A DNA stretch of 64,000 nt from Bradyrhizobium sp. 4 (GTDB lineage Bacteria > Pseudomonadota > Alphaproteobacteria > Rhizobiales > Xanthobacteraceae): contig NZ_CP064686.1 of the NCBI RefSeq assembly GCF_023100905.1, forward strand, positions 4,278,001 to 4,342,000, given 5' to 3'. Shown here piece by piece: positions 51,377-61,277 of this stretch. Position 1 is the stretch's first letter. Each line of letters starts with the position of its first letter. A model generated the notes under the pieces. That model did not search any database, had not been told where the DNA came from, and saw nothing but the letters and a program-made list of their open reading frames with translations. The translations under genes and the position numbers were made by a program.

Positions 51377-53476
51377 TTACTGGCCCCCAAAGCCGAACAT
51401 GAACCAGGTGATCAGGCCGGCGGCACCGATCAGCATGGCGAACGCGTAGTGGTAGAGATAGCCGGTCTGGATTTTCACGACGTTGCGGGTGACGTCCAAC
51501 ACCCGGGCAGAGACGCCGTCGGGGCCGAGGCCGTCGATGATGAAGCCGTCGCCCTTCTTCCAGAGCTGGTAGCCAATCCACTTCGCCGGACGGACGAAGA
51601 TGATGTCGTAGAGCTCGTCGAAGTACCATTTGTTGAGCAGGAACTTGTACAGCATCGGCTGCGTGTTCGCGAGCTCGACCGGCAGATAGGGCCGGCGGAT
51701 GTAGAACAGGTACGACACCAGGAAACCCAGCACCATCATCACCGTCGGCAGGAAGGCGATGGTCTCGGGGATGTGGTGCATCTCCTCGATGATGTGCGGA
51801 TTCATCTTCACGGATTCGCGGAAGAACTCCTCGATGCCGTGACCGGCGAACAGCTCCTTGAACGGGAAGCCGGCCAGGATGGAGCCGACCGCGAGCACAC
51901 CGATCGGGATCAGCATCCAGATCGGCGCTTCATGCGCAGCCTCGTAGTGATGATCGTCATGCGGCTCGCCGTGGAAGGTCTTGAAGATCAGGCGCCACGA
52001 GTAGAACGAGGTCAGGCCGGCCGCGACGACCGTCATCAGGAAGCCGTACATCGCGAACGGATTGTGCGAGGCGTAGGCCGACTCGATGATCGCGTCCTTG
52101 GAGAAATAGCCGGCGGTGAGCGGGAAGCCGGTGAGCGCGAGCGTGCCGACCACCATCACTGCGTAGGTGTAGGGGATCTTGCGCCAGAGGCCGCCCATGT
52201 TGCGGATGTCCTGCTCGTGATGCATCGCGTAGATCACCGAGCCGGAGCCCAAGAACAACAGCGCTTTGAAGAAGGCGTGCGTGAACAAATGGAACATGCC
52301 GACCGAATAGGCCCCTGCCCCCATCGCCACGAACATGTAGCCGAGCTGCGAACAGGTCGAGTAAGCGACGATGCGCTTGATGTCGTTCTGGACGAGGCCG
52401 ATGGTCGCCGCGAAGAACGCCGTGGTGGCGCCGAAGAACATCACGACGGCCTGCGCGTTCGGCGCGAGCTCGAACAGCGGCGACAGACGCGCCACCATGA
52501 ACACGCCGGCGGTGACCATGGTCGCGGCATGGATCAGCGCTGACACCGGGGTCGGGCCTTCCATCGCGTCCGGCAACCAGGTGTGCAGCAGGAACTGCGC
52601 CGATTTGCCCATCGCGCCCATGAACAGCAGCAGGCAGGTCAGGGTCAGCGCGTCGGCGTGCCAGCCGAGGAAGTCGATGGTCTTGCCGGTCAAGCCGGGC
52701 GCAGCGTGGAAGATGGTCTCGAAATCGGTCGAGCCGGCCAGCAGGAAGATCGCGAAGATGCCGAGCGCGAAGCCGAAATCGCCGACGCGGTTGACCACGA
52801 AGGCCTTGATGGCGGCGGCGTTCGCCGACGGCTTCTGGTACCAGAAACCGATCAGGAGGTAGCTCGCCAGACCCACGCCTTCCCAGCCGAAGAACAGCTG
52901 CACGAGGTTGTCGGCGGTCACCAGCATCAGCATGGCGAAGGTGAACAGCGAGAGATAGCCGAAGAAGCGCGGCCGGTTCGGATCCTCGTCCATGTAGCCG
53001 ATGGAATAGAGGTGCACGAGCGAGGACACGGTGGTCACGACCACCAGCATCACGGCGGTGAGCGTGTCGACCCGCAGCGTCCAGTAGACCTGGAGATCGC
53101 CGGAGAGGATCCACGGCAGCAGCGGAATGCGGATGTCGTGGTGCATGAAGCCGACATCGACCAGCGTCATCCAGGACAGCGCAGCCGACACGAACAGCAA
53201 TGCCGTGGTGATCAGCTCGGCGCCGCGCGAGCCCGCCGCGGGCGGCTCGGAGACGTGGTGGTCGTCGTGGCCGTCGCCGGGTTCGTGGTGAGTTTCGTGG
53301 ATGACCGACGCATCCTCGTTGATCGTATCGGACGCATGGGCGTGCGCGCCATGACCGTGATCATCGTGATGCTCGACCGTGTCGCCCGAGGGGTTGCGGG
53401 CATGCGCGCCGAACAGCGCGATGAGGCCGGCCAGAATGGCGCCCAGCAGAGGCAGAAAGACGATTGCCTGGACCAT
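51377..53476 (-). CDS. nuoL: NADH-quinone oxidoreductase subunit L with His-rich loop
   Basis: 699 residues; E. coli NuoL has 613. Pump core: FFGWEGVGLASYLLIGFWYQ (helix 5 Glu), MGAMGKSAQFLLHTWLPDAM (helix 7 Lys), NDIKRIVAYSTCSQLGYMFV, and the long lateral helix at the C-terminus. Between helices 1 and 2 (about residues 25-80) lies a hydrophilic insertion with 13 His, including HHDDHGHGAHAH and HETHHEPGDGHDDHH. A smaller His cluster, GEPHDDHHYEAAHE, sits near residue 500. Metal binding or pH sensing is possible; both clusters are absent from E. coli NuoL. Confidence 0.96.
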   Translation of the reverse strand: MVQAIVFLPLLGAILAGLIALFGAHARNPSGDTVEHHDDHGHGAHAHASDTINEDASVIHETHHEPGDGHDDHHVSEPPAAGSRGAELITTALLFVSAALSWMTLVDVGFMHHDIRIPLLPWILSGDLQVYWTLRVDTLTAVMLVVVTTVSSLVHLYSIGYMDEDPNRPRFFGYLSLFTFAMLMLVTADNLVQLFFGWEGVGLASYLLIGFWYQKPSANAAAIKAFVVNRVGDFGFALGIFAIFLLAGSTDFETIFHAAPGLTGKTIDFLGWHADALTLTCLLLFMGAMGKSAQFLLHTWLPDAMEGPTPVSALIHAATMVTAGVFMVARLSPLFELAPNAQAVVMFFGATTAFFAATIGLVQNDIKRIVAYSTCSQLGYMFVAMGAGAYSVGMFHLFTHAFFKALLFLGSGSVIYAMHHEQDIRNMGGLWRKIPYTYAVMVVGTLALTGFPLTAGYFSKDAIIESAYASHNPFAMYGFLMTVVAAGLTSFYSWRLIFKTFHGEPHDDHHYEAAHEAPIWMLIPIGVLAVGSILAGFPFKELFAGHGIEEFFRESVKMNPHIIEEMHHIPETIAFLPTVMMVLGFLVSYLFYIRRPYLPVELANTQPMLYKFLLNKWYFDELYDIIFVRPAKWIGYQLWKKGDGFIIDGLGPDGVSARVLDVTRNVVKIQTGYLYHYAFAMLIGAAGLITWFMFGFGGQ

Positions 53477-53490
53477 GATTTAATCTTTCC

Positions 53491-53535
53491 GCATGATCTG
53501 GTCGGAAAACCGGTGTCCACTTTTCCGGATCATGC
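53491..53535. repeat. RSA/REP-like palindrome between nuoL and nuoK, copy 2
   Basis: Left arm gcatgatctggtcggaaaac (53491-53510), right arm ttttccggatcatgc (53521-53535). Same family as 784-828. It lies in the middle of the nuo operon, in the only intergenic gap there of more than 30 bases (61 bases). Confidence 0.8.
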
Positions 53536-53537
53536 GA

Positions 53538-53846
53538 TCAGCCCTTCATCAGATTGACGTCCTCAACCGCGATCGAGCCGCGGTTGCGGAAATAGACCAC
53601 CAGGATGGCGAGACCGATTGCGGCTTCAGCGGCCGCGACGGTGAGCACCAGGAGCGCGAAGACCTGCCCGACGATGTCGCCGAGGAAGGTCGAGAACGCC
53701 ACGAGGTTGACGTTGACCGCGAGCAGGATCAGCTCGATCGACATCAGGATGACGATGATGTTCTTGCGGTTCAGGAAGATGCCGAGGATCCCGAGCGTGA
53801 ACAGGATCGCGCCGACCGCCAGATAGTGTCCGAGCCCGATCGTCAT
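53538..53846 (-). CDS. nuoK: NADH-quinone oxidoreductase subunit K
   Basis: 102 residues from the ATG at 53846 (MTIGLGHYLAVGAILFTLGI), overlapping the nuoJ stop as ATGA. Three helices with the conserved Glu of the proton path in IVILMSIELILLAVNVNLVA and a second Glu in VLTVAAAEAAIGLAILVVYF. Mrp MnhC/NuoK family. The 61-base gap to nuoL contains a palindromic repeat. Confidence 0.97.
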   Translation of the reverse strand: MTIGLGHYLAVGAILFTLGILGIFLNRKNIIVILMSIELILLAVNVNLVAFSTFLGDIVGQVFALLVLTVAAAEAAIGLAILVVYFRNRGSIAVEDVNLMKG

Positions 53847-54481
53847 TTCACCCACTCCGCCGCGTCCGAATCCTGGAGCCCCTGCCCCGGCGCCACCTTG
53901 CGGATCGCCATCGCTATTTCGGGCGTGCGCGCGTTCTGAACGTTGATGTCCTGCCGCTTGACACTGGCCTTGTGCCGCAGCGTCAGCACAATAGCGCCGA
54001 TCATCGCGACCAGCAGCACCATGCCCGAGAGCTGGAAGTAGTGGATGTACTTGGTATAGAGCACCAGGCCCAGCGCCTCGGTATTGGAGACGTTGGCCGG
54101 GATCGCCGCCGTGATCGTCTTGGCGACGCCGGGGTTGATGACCCAGAAGCCGACCGTAAGCAGCAGCTCGAACAGGAAGATGCCGCCGATCACGAGGCCG
54201 ACCGGGAGGTACTCGATGAAGCCCTCGCGCAGCTCAAGGAAGTCGACGTCGAGCATCATGATCACGAACAGGAACAGCACCGCGACCGCGCCGACATAGA
54301 CGACGATCAGGATCATCGCCAGGAACTCGGCGCCCATCAGCACGAACAGGCCGGAGGCGTTGACGAAGGCCAGGATCAGGTACAGCACGGAGTGCACGGG
54401 ATTGCGCGAGACAATCACCATCACCGCCGAGGCGACACAGACGCCGGCGAACAGATAGAAGAACAGCGCGGGAAGGATCAT
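53843..54481 (-). CDS. nuoJ: NADH-quinone oxidoreductase subunit J
   Basis: 212 residues, five membrane helices. The conserved helix 3 Tyr/Gly region is VVYVGAVAVLFLFVIMMLDV, followed by the loop ELREGFIEYLPVGL. The C-terminal tail is hydrophilic (KRQDINVQNARTPEIAMAIR). 9 bases after nuoI. Confidence 0.96.
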   Translation of the reverse strand: MILPALFFYLFAGVCVASAVMVIVSRNPVHSVLYLILAFVNASGLFVLMGAEFLAMILIVVYVGAVAVLFLFVIMMLDVDFLELREGFIEYLPVGLVIGGIFLFELLLTVGFWVINPGVAKTITAAIPANVSNTEALGLVLYTKYIHYFQLSGMVLLVAMIGAIVLTLRHKASVKRQDINVQNARTPEIAMAIRKVAPGQGLQDSDAAEWVK

Positions 54482-54490
54482 GCTCTCATC

Positions 54491-54985
54491 TCACCGGTAC
54501 GGCGCGTCGAGTTCGATCGCTTTCGCGATCTCGCGTTCCCAGCGGTCGCCATTGGCGAGCAGCTTGGCCTTGTCATAGAACAGTTCCTCGCGGGTCTCGG
54601 TCGCGAACTCGAAGTTCGGACCTTCGACGATGGCATCGACCGGACAGGCTTCCTGGCAGAGGCCGCAATAGATGCACTTCACCATGTCGATGTCGTAGCG
54701 CACGGTGCGGCGGGTGCCGTCGTTGCGGCGCGGGCCGGCCTCGATGGTGATGGCCTGGGCCGGGCAAACCGCTTCGCACAGCTTGCAGGCGATGCAGCGT
54801 TCCTCGCCGTTCGGATAGCGGCGCAGCGCATGCTCGCCGCGGAAGCGCGGCGAGATCGGGCCCTTCTCGAACGGATAGTTCAGCGTCGGCTTCGGCTGGA
54901 AGAAATAGCGCATGGCGAGGAAGAACGCCGAGACGAATTCCGACAACAGGAGCGAGCGTGCAGTGGCGTTGATGTTGATACCCAT
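54491..54985 (-). CDS. nuoI: NADH-quinone oxidoreductase subunit I
   Basis: 164 residues from the ATG at 54985 (MGININATARSLLLSEFVSA). Two [4Fe-4S] cluster motifs, CIACKLCEAVCPAQAIT and CIYCGLCQEACPVDAIV, carry electrons through clusters N6a and N6b towards NuoB. An N-terminal amphipathic helix contacts the membrane arm. The frame continues upstream into nuoH without meaning. 8 bases after nuoH. Confidence 0.97.
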   Translation of the reverse strand: MGININATARSLLLSEFVSAFFLAMRYFFQPKPTLNYPFEKGPISPRFRGEHALRRYPNGEERCIACKLCEAVCPAQAITIEAGPRRNDGTRRTVRYDIDMVKCIYCGLCQEACPVDAIVEGPNFEFATETREELFYDKAKLLANGDRWEREIAKAIELDAPYR

Positions 54986-54993
54986 GACGGCCC

Positions 54994-56061
54994 TCACTTC
55001 GGCGCGATGCCGGCAAAGTGCAGCACACCGGCCACCACGATCACCATCGCCAGCGACAACGGCAGGAACACCTTCCAGCCGAGACGCATCAGTTGATCGT
55101 AGCGGTAGCGCGGCACGATCGCCTTGGCCATCGCGAACAGGAAGAACATGAAGAAGAGTTTCAGCGAGAACCAGATGATGCCCGGCACCCAGTTGAAGGG
55201 CGGCAGGTCCACCGGCGGCAGCCAGCCTCCGAGAAACAGGATCGTCGCCATCGCGCACATCGTGGCAATCGCGACATACTCGCCGAGCATGAACAGAAGA
55301 TACGGCGTCGAGCCGTACTCGACCATGAAGCCGGCGACGAGCTCGGATTCCGCTTCGACGAGGTCGAACGGCGGGCGGTTGGTTTCCGCCAGCGCCGAGA
55401 CGTAGAAGATCACGAACATCGGGAACAGCGGCCAGACGTACCAGTTCAGGATCGTGAGCTGCGGCAACCCGATCAGGCTGGCGAGGCCGCGGACATGCTG
55501 CGCCTCGACCACGGCCGAGAGGTTCAGCGTGCCGGCGCAGAGCAGCACCGTGATGATGACGAAGCCGATCGAGACCTCATAGGACACCATCTGCGCCGCC
55601 GAGCGCAGCGCCGCCAGGAACGGATATTTCGAGTTCGACGACCAGCCGGCCATGATGATGCCGTAGATCGACAGCGACGAAATCGCGAAGATGAAGAGAA
55701 CGCCGACATTGATGTCGGAGATCACCCAGCCCAGATTGGTCGGGATCACCGCCCAGGCGGCGAGCGCGAGCACGCATGAGACCAAGGGAGCAAGGAGAAA
55801 CACGCCCTTGTTGGCGCCGGACGGGATGATCGGCTCCTTCAGCACGAACTTCAGGAGGTCGGCGAAGGATTGCAGCAGGCCCCAGGGACCGACCACGTTC
55901 GGGCCACGGCGGATCTGCACCGCCGCCCAGATCTTGCGGTCGGCGAGCAGGATGTAGGCGATCGCCACCAGCAGGACGACCAGCACCAGGACGCTCTCCG
56001 CGATCATGATGATCAGCGGCCAGAGGAACCCGGTCCAGAAGGCGCTTTCGAAGAATTCCAT
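54994..56061 (-). CDS. nuoH: NADH-quinone oxidoreductase subunit H
   Basis: 355 residues, eight helices forming the quinone tunnel. RRGPNVVGPWGLLQSFADLL, the Glu-rich loop region ETNRPPFDLVEAESELVAGF (conserved in all NuoH proteins), and YRYDQLMRLGWKVFLPLSLA are present. 4 bases after nuoG and 8 before nuoI. Confidence 0.97.
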   Translation of the reverse strand: MEFFESAFWTGFLWPLIIMIAESVLVLVVLLVAIAYILLADRKIWAAVQIRRGPNVVGPWGLLQSFADLLKFVLKEPIIPSGANKGVFLLAPLVSCVLALAAWAVIPTNLGWVISDINVGVLFIFAISSLSIYGIIMAGWSSNSKYPFLAALRSAAQMVSYEVSIGFVIITVLLCAGTLNLSAVVEAQHVRGLASLIGLPQLTILNWYVWPLFPMFVIFYVSALAETNRPPFDLVEAESELVAGFMVEYGSTPYLLFMLGEYVAIATMCAMATILFLGGWLPPVDLPPFNWVPGIIWFSLKLFFMFFLFAMAKAIVPRYRYDQLMRLGWKVFLPLSLAMVIVVAGVLHFAGIAPK

Positions 56062-56065
56062 CAGC

Positions 56066-58141
56066 TCACTCCGCTGCGGTCAGCATCTGCCCGGAGGCAA
56101 GCCGCGAACACTCCGCCATCACGGCGGACGCACGCGCGATTGGGTTGGTCAAATAGAAGTCCTCGACGAGCGGCTTGAACGGAGCCTTCTCCGTCGGGCC
56201 GCCCTTCCCCGCGAGTTTCTTGATCTGGTCGGCCGCGCCGGCCTCGATCTGGTCGAGACGGATCAGATGCGGCACAGCCTTGAAGATCGCCTGGCGCAGG
56301 GCCGAGAGCGAGTCATAGCCGAGCTTCTTGCCGAGCGCCTCCGACAGCGCGCGGACAATCGCCCAGTCCTCGCGGGCCTCACCCGGCGGGAATGCGGCCC
56401 GTCCGGTCATTTGCACGCGGCCTTCGGTGTTGACGTAGATCGCGGACTTCTCGGTATAGGCGGCTGCCGGCAGGATCACGTCGGCGCGATGGGCGCCGCG
56501 GTCGCCGTGGGTGCCGATATAGACGACGAAGGTGCCGTCCGACGGCTTGATCTCGTCGGCGCCGAGCAGGAACAGCAGATCGAGCGTCCCGAACGTCGTC
56601 ATCTGCGCTGCGTTCAGTCCGCCCTGACCGGCGACAAAGCCGATATCGAGCGCGCCGACGCGCGAGGCGCTCTCGTGCAGGACGCCGAAGCCGTTCCAGC
56701 CGTCCTTGAGCGCGCCGACGTCGAGCGCCAGCTTGGCCGCGGCTGCGAGAATGGCGGCGCCGTCGTGACGCGAGGCCGCGCCCGCGCCGACCAGGATGAT
56801 GGGGTTCTTGGCGTTCTTCAGCACGTCCATGAAGGAGTGCTTGCCGGCCGCGAGCTCACCGAGCGTGTCGGTGCCCGCGCCGAGGTGATCATAGTCGTAC
56901 GTGAGGTCGGGCTTGGCGCCGATCACGCCGACCTTGAAGCCGCCGGCGCGCCAGCGCTTGCGGATGCGGGCGTTGAACACCGCCGCTTCCTTGCGCGGAT
57001 TGGCGCCGATGATGAGCAGCGCATCGGCCTGCTCGACGCCGGCGAGCGTCGGATTGAAGATGTAGGAGCCGCGGCCAAGCGCGGGATCGAAGGCGTCGCC
57101 GCCCTGCACCGCCAGATTGGCCGAGCCGTATTTGGCCAGCAGATCCTTCAACGCGAACATCTCTTCGACGCCGGCGAGGTCGCCCGCGATCGCGCCGATC
57201 CGCTTGCCGTCGGTGCGCGCCGCCTTGGAGGCGATCGCGGCAAAGGCCTCGGGCCAGCTCGCCGCGCGCAGCTTGCCGGCTTCGCGGATATAGGGCCGGT
57301 CGAGGCGCTGGGTGCGCAGGCCGTCGACGACGTGACGGGTCTTGTCGGAGATCCACTCCTCGTTCACGGCCTCGTTGATGCGCGGCAGGATACGCATCAC
57401 TTCGCGGCCGCGGGTGTCGACGCGGATCGCAGATCCCACGCCGTCCATCACGTCGATCGACTGGGTCTTGCCGAGCTCCCACGGGCGCGCGGCGAAGGCA
57501 TAAGGCTTCGAGGTCAGCGCGCCGACCGGGCAGATATCGACGAGATTGCCCTGAAGCTCAGACGTCAGCGCGTGCTCGAGATAGGTCGTGATCTCCATGT
57601 CCTCGCCGCGGCCGGTCGCGCCCATTTCGGGGGCGCCGGCGACTTCCGCCGAGAAGCGGACGCAACGGGTGCACTGGATGCAGCGGTTCATCGAGGTCTT
57701 GACCAGCGCGCCGAGATATTTGTCCTCGACCGCGCGCTTGTTCTCGGCGAAGCGGCTGGTGTCGACACCGTAGCCCATCGCCTGGTCCTGAAGGTCGCAC
57801 TCGCCGCCCTGATCGCAGATCGGGCAATCCAGCGGATGGTTGATGAGAAGGAATTCCATCACGCCTTCGCGCGCCTTCTTCACCATCGGCGAACGGGTGG
57901 AGATTTCCGGCGGCTCGCCCTTGGGGCCCGGACGGCAATCTCGCACGCCCCAGGCGCAGCTCGCGACCGGCTTCGGGCCGCCCTTCACCTCGACGAGGCA
58001 CATCCGGCAATTGCCGGCGATCGACAGCCGCTCGTGATAGCAGAAGCGCGGAATCTCGGCGCCGGCCGCCTCGCACGCCTGAAGCAGCGTGTATTCGGCG
58101 GGGACATCGATCTCTTTACCGTCGATGATGAGCTTGGTCAT
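56066..58141 (-). CDS. nuoG: NADH-quinone oxidoreductase subunit G
   Basis: 691 residues. N-terminal [2Fe-2S] domain with IPRFCYHERLSIAGNCRMCL, then the His-Cys cluster region HPLDCPICDQGGECDLQDQA and a [4Fe-4S] motif with CIQCTRCVRF. The rest is a molybdopterin-oxidoreductase-like domain without cofactor motifs. The extra N7 cluster Cys set of E. coli is not evident, as usual in alphaproteobacteria. 5 bases after nuoF. Confidence 0.97.
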   Translation of the reverse strand: MTKLIIDGKEIDVPAEYTLLQACEAAGAEIPRFCYHERLSIAGNCRMCLVEVKGGPKPVASCAWGVRDCRPGPKGEPPEISTRSPMVKKAREGVMEFLLINHPLDCPICDQGGECDLQDQAMGYGVDTSRFAENKRAVEDKYLGALVKTSMNRCIQCTRCVRFSAEVAGAPEMGATGRGEDMEITTYLEHALTSELQGNLVDICPVGALTSKPYAFAARPWELGKTQSIDVMDGVGSAIRVDTRGREVMRILPRINEAVNEEWISDKTRHVVDGLRTQRLDRPYIREAGKLRAASWPEAFAAIASKAARTDGKRIGAIAGDLAGVEEMFALKDLLAKYGSANLAVQGGDAFDPALGRGSYIFNPTLAGVEQADALLIIGANPRKEAAVFNARIRKRWRAGGFKVGVIGAKPDLTYDYDHLGAGTDTLGELAAGKHSFMDVLKNAKNPIILVGAGAASRHDGAAILAAAAKLALDVGALKDGWNGFGVLHESASRVGALDIGFVAGQGGLNAAQMTTFGTLDLLFLLGADEIKPSDGTFVVYIGTHGDRGAHRADVILPAAAYTEKSAIYVNTEGRVQMTGRAAFPPGEAREDWAIVRALSEALGKKLGYDSLSALRQAIFKAVPHLIRLDQIEAGAADQIKKLAGKGGPTEKAPFKPLVEDFYLTNPIARASAVMAECSRLASGQMLTAAE

Positions 58142-58146
58142 TGTCT

Positions 58147-59472
<1,326 letters not shown>

Positions 59473-59487
59473 GTCAGTGCTTTCCGA

Positions 59488-59691
59488 TCAACGGTTGGCT
59501 TGCTTGTAGGCAAGCCCGGCGGCGCAGACGGCGAAGGTCAGCGCCCAGAGCAGACTGGATTCCAGCGACGCGTTCAGGGCGAAGCGCTGAAGCAGGAAAA
59601 TGAACGTGGCCGCCACGGCGGAATGCATTGCGACGAAGCCCCACTTCTTCACAACACTGCTCCCTTCAACTGGCGGCGAGAGATCACGCAT
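59488..59691 (-). CDS. 67-residue membrane protein inside the nuo operon
   Basis: 67 residues. Its ATG (59691) overlaps the nuoE stop as TGATG, so it is probably translationally coupled. Two hydrophobic segments (WGFVAMHSAVAATFIFLLQR and SLLWALTFAVCAAGLAYKQ) joined by a short polar turn, with a charged end QANR. No family recognised. Position between nuoE and nuoF suggests an accessory membrane subunit or assembly factor; that is inference. Confidence 0.7.
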   Translation of the reverse strand: MRDLSPPVEGSSVVKKWGFVAMHSAVAATFIFLLQRFALNASLESSLLWALTFAVCAAGLAYKQANR

Positions 59692-60302
59692 CAGGTGATC
59701 TCCTTCAGCGTGGTCGGCCCACCGGTCGGCGCCGAGAACTGGCGGCCGTTCTGCGGACCGGGCTTGGGCGGATTGCCCGAGGCAAAGCCATCGAGCACCT
59801 TGCCGAAGCTTTCCTTGGTCAGATCCTCATAGGTGTCCTTGCCGATCAACACCATCGGTGCGTTCACGCAGGCACCGAGGCACTCCACCTCTTCCCAGCT
59901 GAAATTGCCGTCCTTGGAGAGATGGAAGGGCTCGTGATGGATGCGGTGCTCGCAGACGTGGATCAGATCCTCGGCGCCGCGCAGGCGGCACGGCGTGGTG
60001 CCGCAGACCTGGACGTGGGCTTTCTTGCCGACCGGGGCCAGCTGGAACATCGTGTAGAAGGTCGCGACCTCGAGCACGCGGATATAGGGCATGTCGAGCA
60101 TGTCGGCGACAGCGCGGATCGCGGCCTCCGAGACCCAGCCGTCGTGCTGTTCCTGTACGCGCCAGAGAATGGCGATGACGGCCGAAGCCTGGCGCCCGGC
60201 CGGATATTTCGCGATCTGCTGCTTGGCGAACGCGAGGTTCTCCTCCGTGAACGCAAAGCTCGCGGGCTGGACTTCCTTCGGTGCTAATCGGCGAACGGAC
60301 AT
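59691..60302 (-). CDS. nuoE: NADH-quinone oxidoreductase subunit E
   Basis: 203 residues, thioredoxin-like [2Fe-2S] subunit (cluster N1a). Ligands in HVQVCGTTPCRLRGAEDLI and VECLGACVNAPMVLIG. The N-terminal helical part has PAGRQASAVIAILWRVQEQH. The C-terminal extension is Gly/Pro rich (SGNPPKPGPQNGRQFSAPTG), unlike the short E. coli end. 12 bases after the FkbM-type gene. Confidence 0.96.
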   Translation of the reverse strand: MSVRRLAPKEVQPASFAFTEENLAFAKQQIAKYPAGRQASAVIAILWRVQEQHDGWVSEAAIRAVADMLDMPYIRVLEVATFYTMFQLAPVGKKAHVQVCGTTPCRLRGAEDLIHVCEHRIHHEPFHLSKDGNFSWEEVECLGACVNAPMVLIGKDTYEDLTKESFGKVLDGFASGNPPKPGPQNGRQFSAPTGGPTTLKEIT

Positions 60303-60314
60303 CTCTTCAATCTC

Positions 60315-61277
60315 TCACTGCATGCGGCGCGCGGTTTTCGCATTCAGGGCATTGATCCTGTCCTGCCAGAATGCGCTTGCGGTGCCGAAAACATTGTAGC
60401 CGACGTGGGTCGAGACCTTGATGCGGTCGAGGATCGACAGCTCGGTCACCGTTTCCATACGCCTTGTGCTGGGATCGTAGACGATCAGCTTCAGCGGGGT
60501 GTGTTCGAGGATGTAGCGCGAGACCGCGTGCGAACGGTCGCTGCCGTGCTCCTCGCACATGATGACGCTGTCGGCCTGGAGCAGCCGGGCGCCGCCCTTG
60601 ATCGCCTCGATCTCGACGCCCTCGACGTCGAGCTTGATCAGGTACTTGCCGGTCGCGGCGATCTTGCCGTCGTCGATCAGATTATCGAGCGCGATGACCG
60701 GCACGTCCTCGCCGCCCGCCGACGCATCGCCGGCGATGCTGAAGGCCTCGTGCTTGGTGCCTGACAGACGCGCGGTGCCACGGGCCGCGCCGATCGCGCA
60801 TTTCATGGTCTCGAAGCGGCTGCCATTGATGCGGGCGTTGTTGGCGAGCTTCGGATGGTTCTGCCCGGACGGCTCGATCGCGATCGCCTTGTGCGAGCCG
60901 AACGGCTTGCTCGACACCAGCACCGACCAATAGCCGTAATTCGCGCCGCAATCGAGCAGGGTGTAGTCGACGTCGATGGAGTCGGCGAACAACAGCTCCA
61001 ACTCGTCCTCGTAATTGTAGGAGCGGTTGAGCAGCTTGCTCCAATAGCCGTCGCCGTAGGGAAATTCGAACACGGCGTCGGGGTTGAGCTTGATCGCGAT
61101 GTTGCGCTCGGGCAGCGTCTTCCGCAGCAGATTGGCGCAGGCGATGTAGCCCATATGCGAGAAGTGCGAGGAGATCTTCGATCCCGTCACCAGCGCCAAG
61201 GCAGCCGTCCGCTCCCACAGGTTGGCCCCTTCAAGGGCCCCCGAGGCGCGGTCAAACTGGATCGGCGCCTGCACCAT
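60315..61277 (-). CDS. FkbM-family SAM-dependent methyltransferase within the nuo operon
   Basis: 320 residues from the ATG at 61277, which overlaps the nuoD stop as TGATG. Class I methyltransferase: motif I YTLLDCGANYGYWSVLVSSK, then KAIAIEPSGQNHPKLANNAR, VPVIALDNLIDD, and the FkbM motif KYLIKLDVEGVEIEAIKGGA. FkbM enzymes are mostly O-methyltransferases acting on sugars or lipids. The frame continues upstream in nuoD as a shadow. Its tight coupling between nuoD and nuoE is unusual; whether it acts on complex I is an open inference. Confidence 0.85.
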   Translation of the reverse strand: MVQAPIQFDRASGALEGANLWERTAALALVTGSKISSHFSHMGYIACANLLRKTLPERNIAIKLNPDAVFEFPYGDGYWSKLLNRSYNYEDELELLFADSIDVDYTLLDCGANYGYWSVLVSSKPFGSHKAIAIEPSGQNHPKLANNARINGSRFETMKCAIGAARGTARLSGTKHEAFSIAGDASAGGEDVPVIALDNLIDDGKIAATGKYLIKLDVEGVEIEAIKGGARLLQADSVIMCEEHGSDRSHAVSRYILEHTPLKLIVYDPSTRRMETVTELSILDRIKVSTHVGYNVFGTASAFWQDRINALNAKTARRMQ

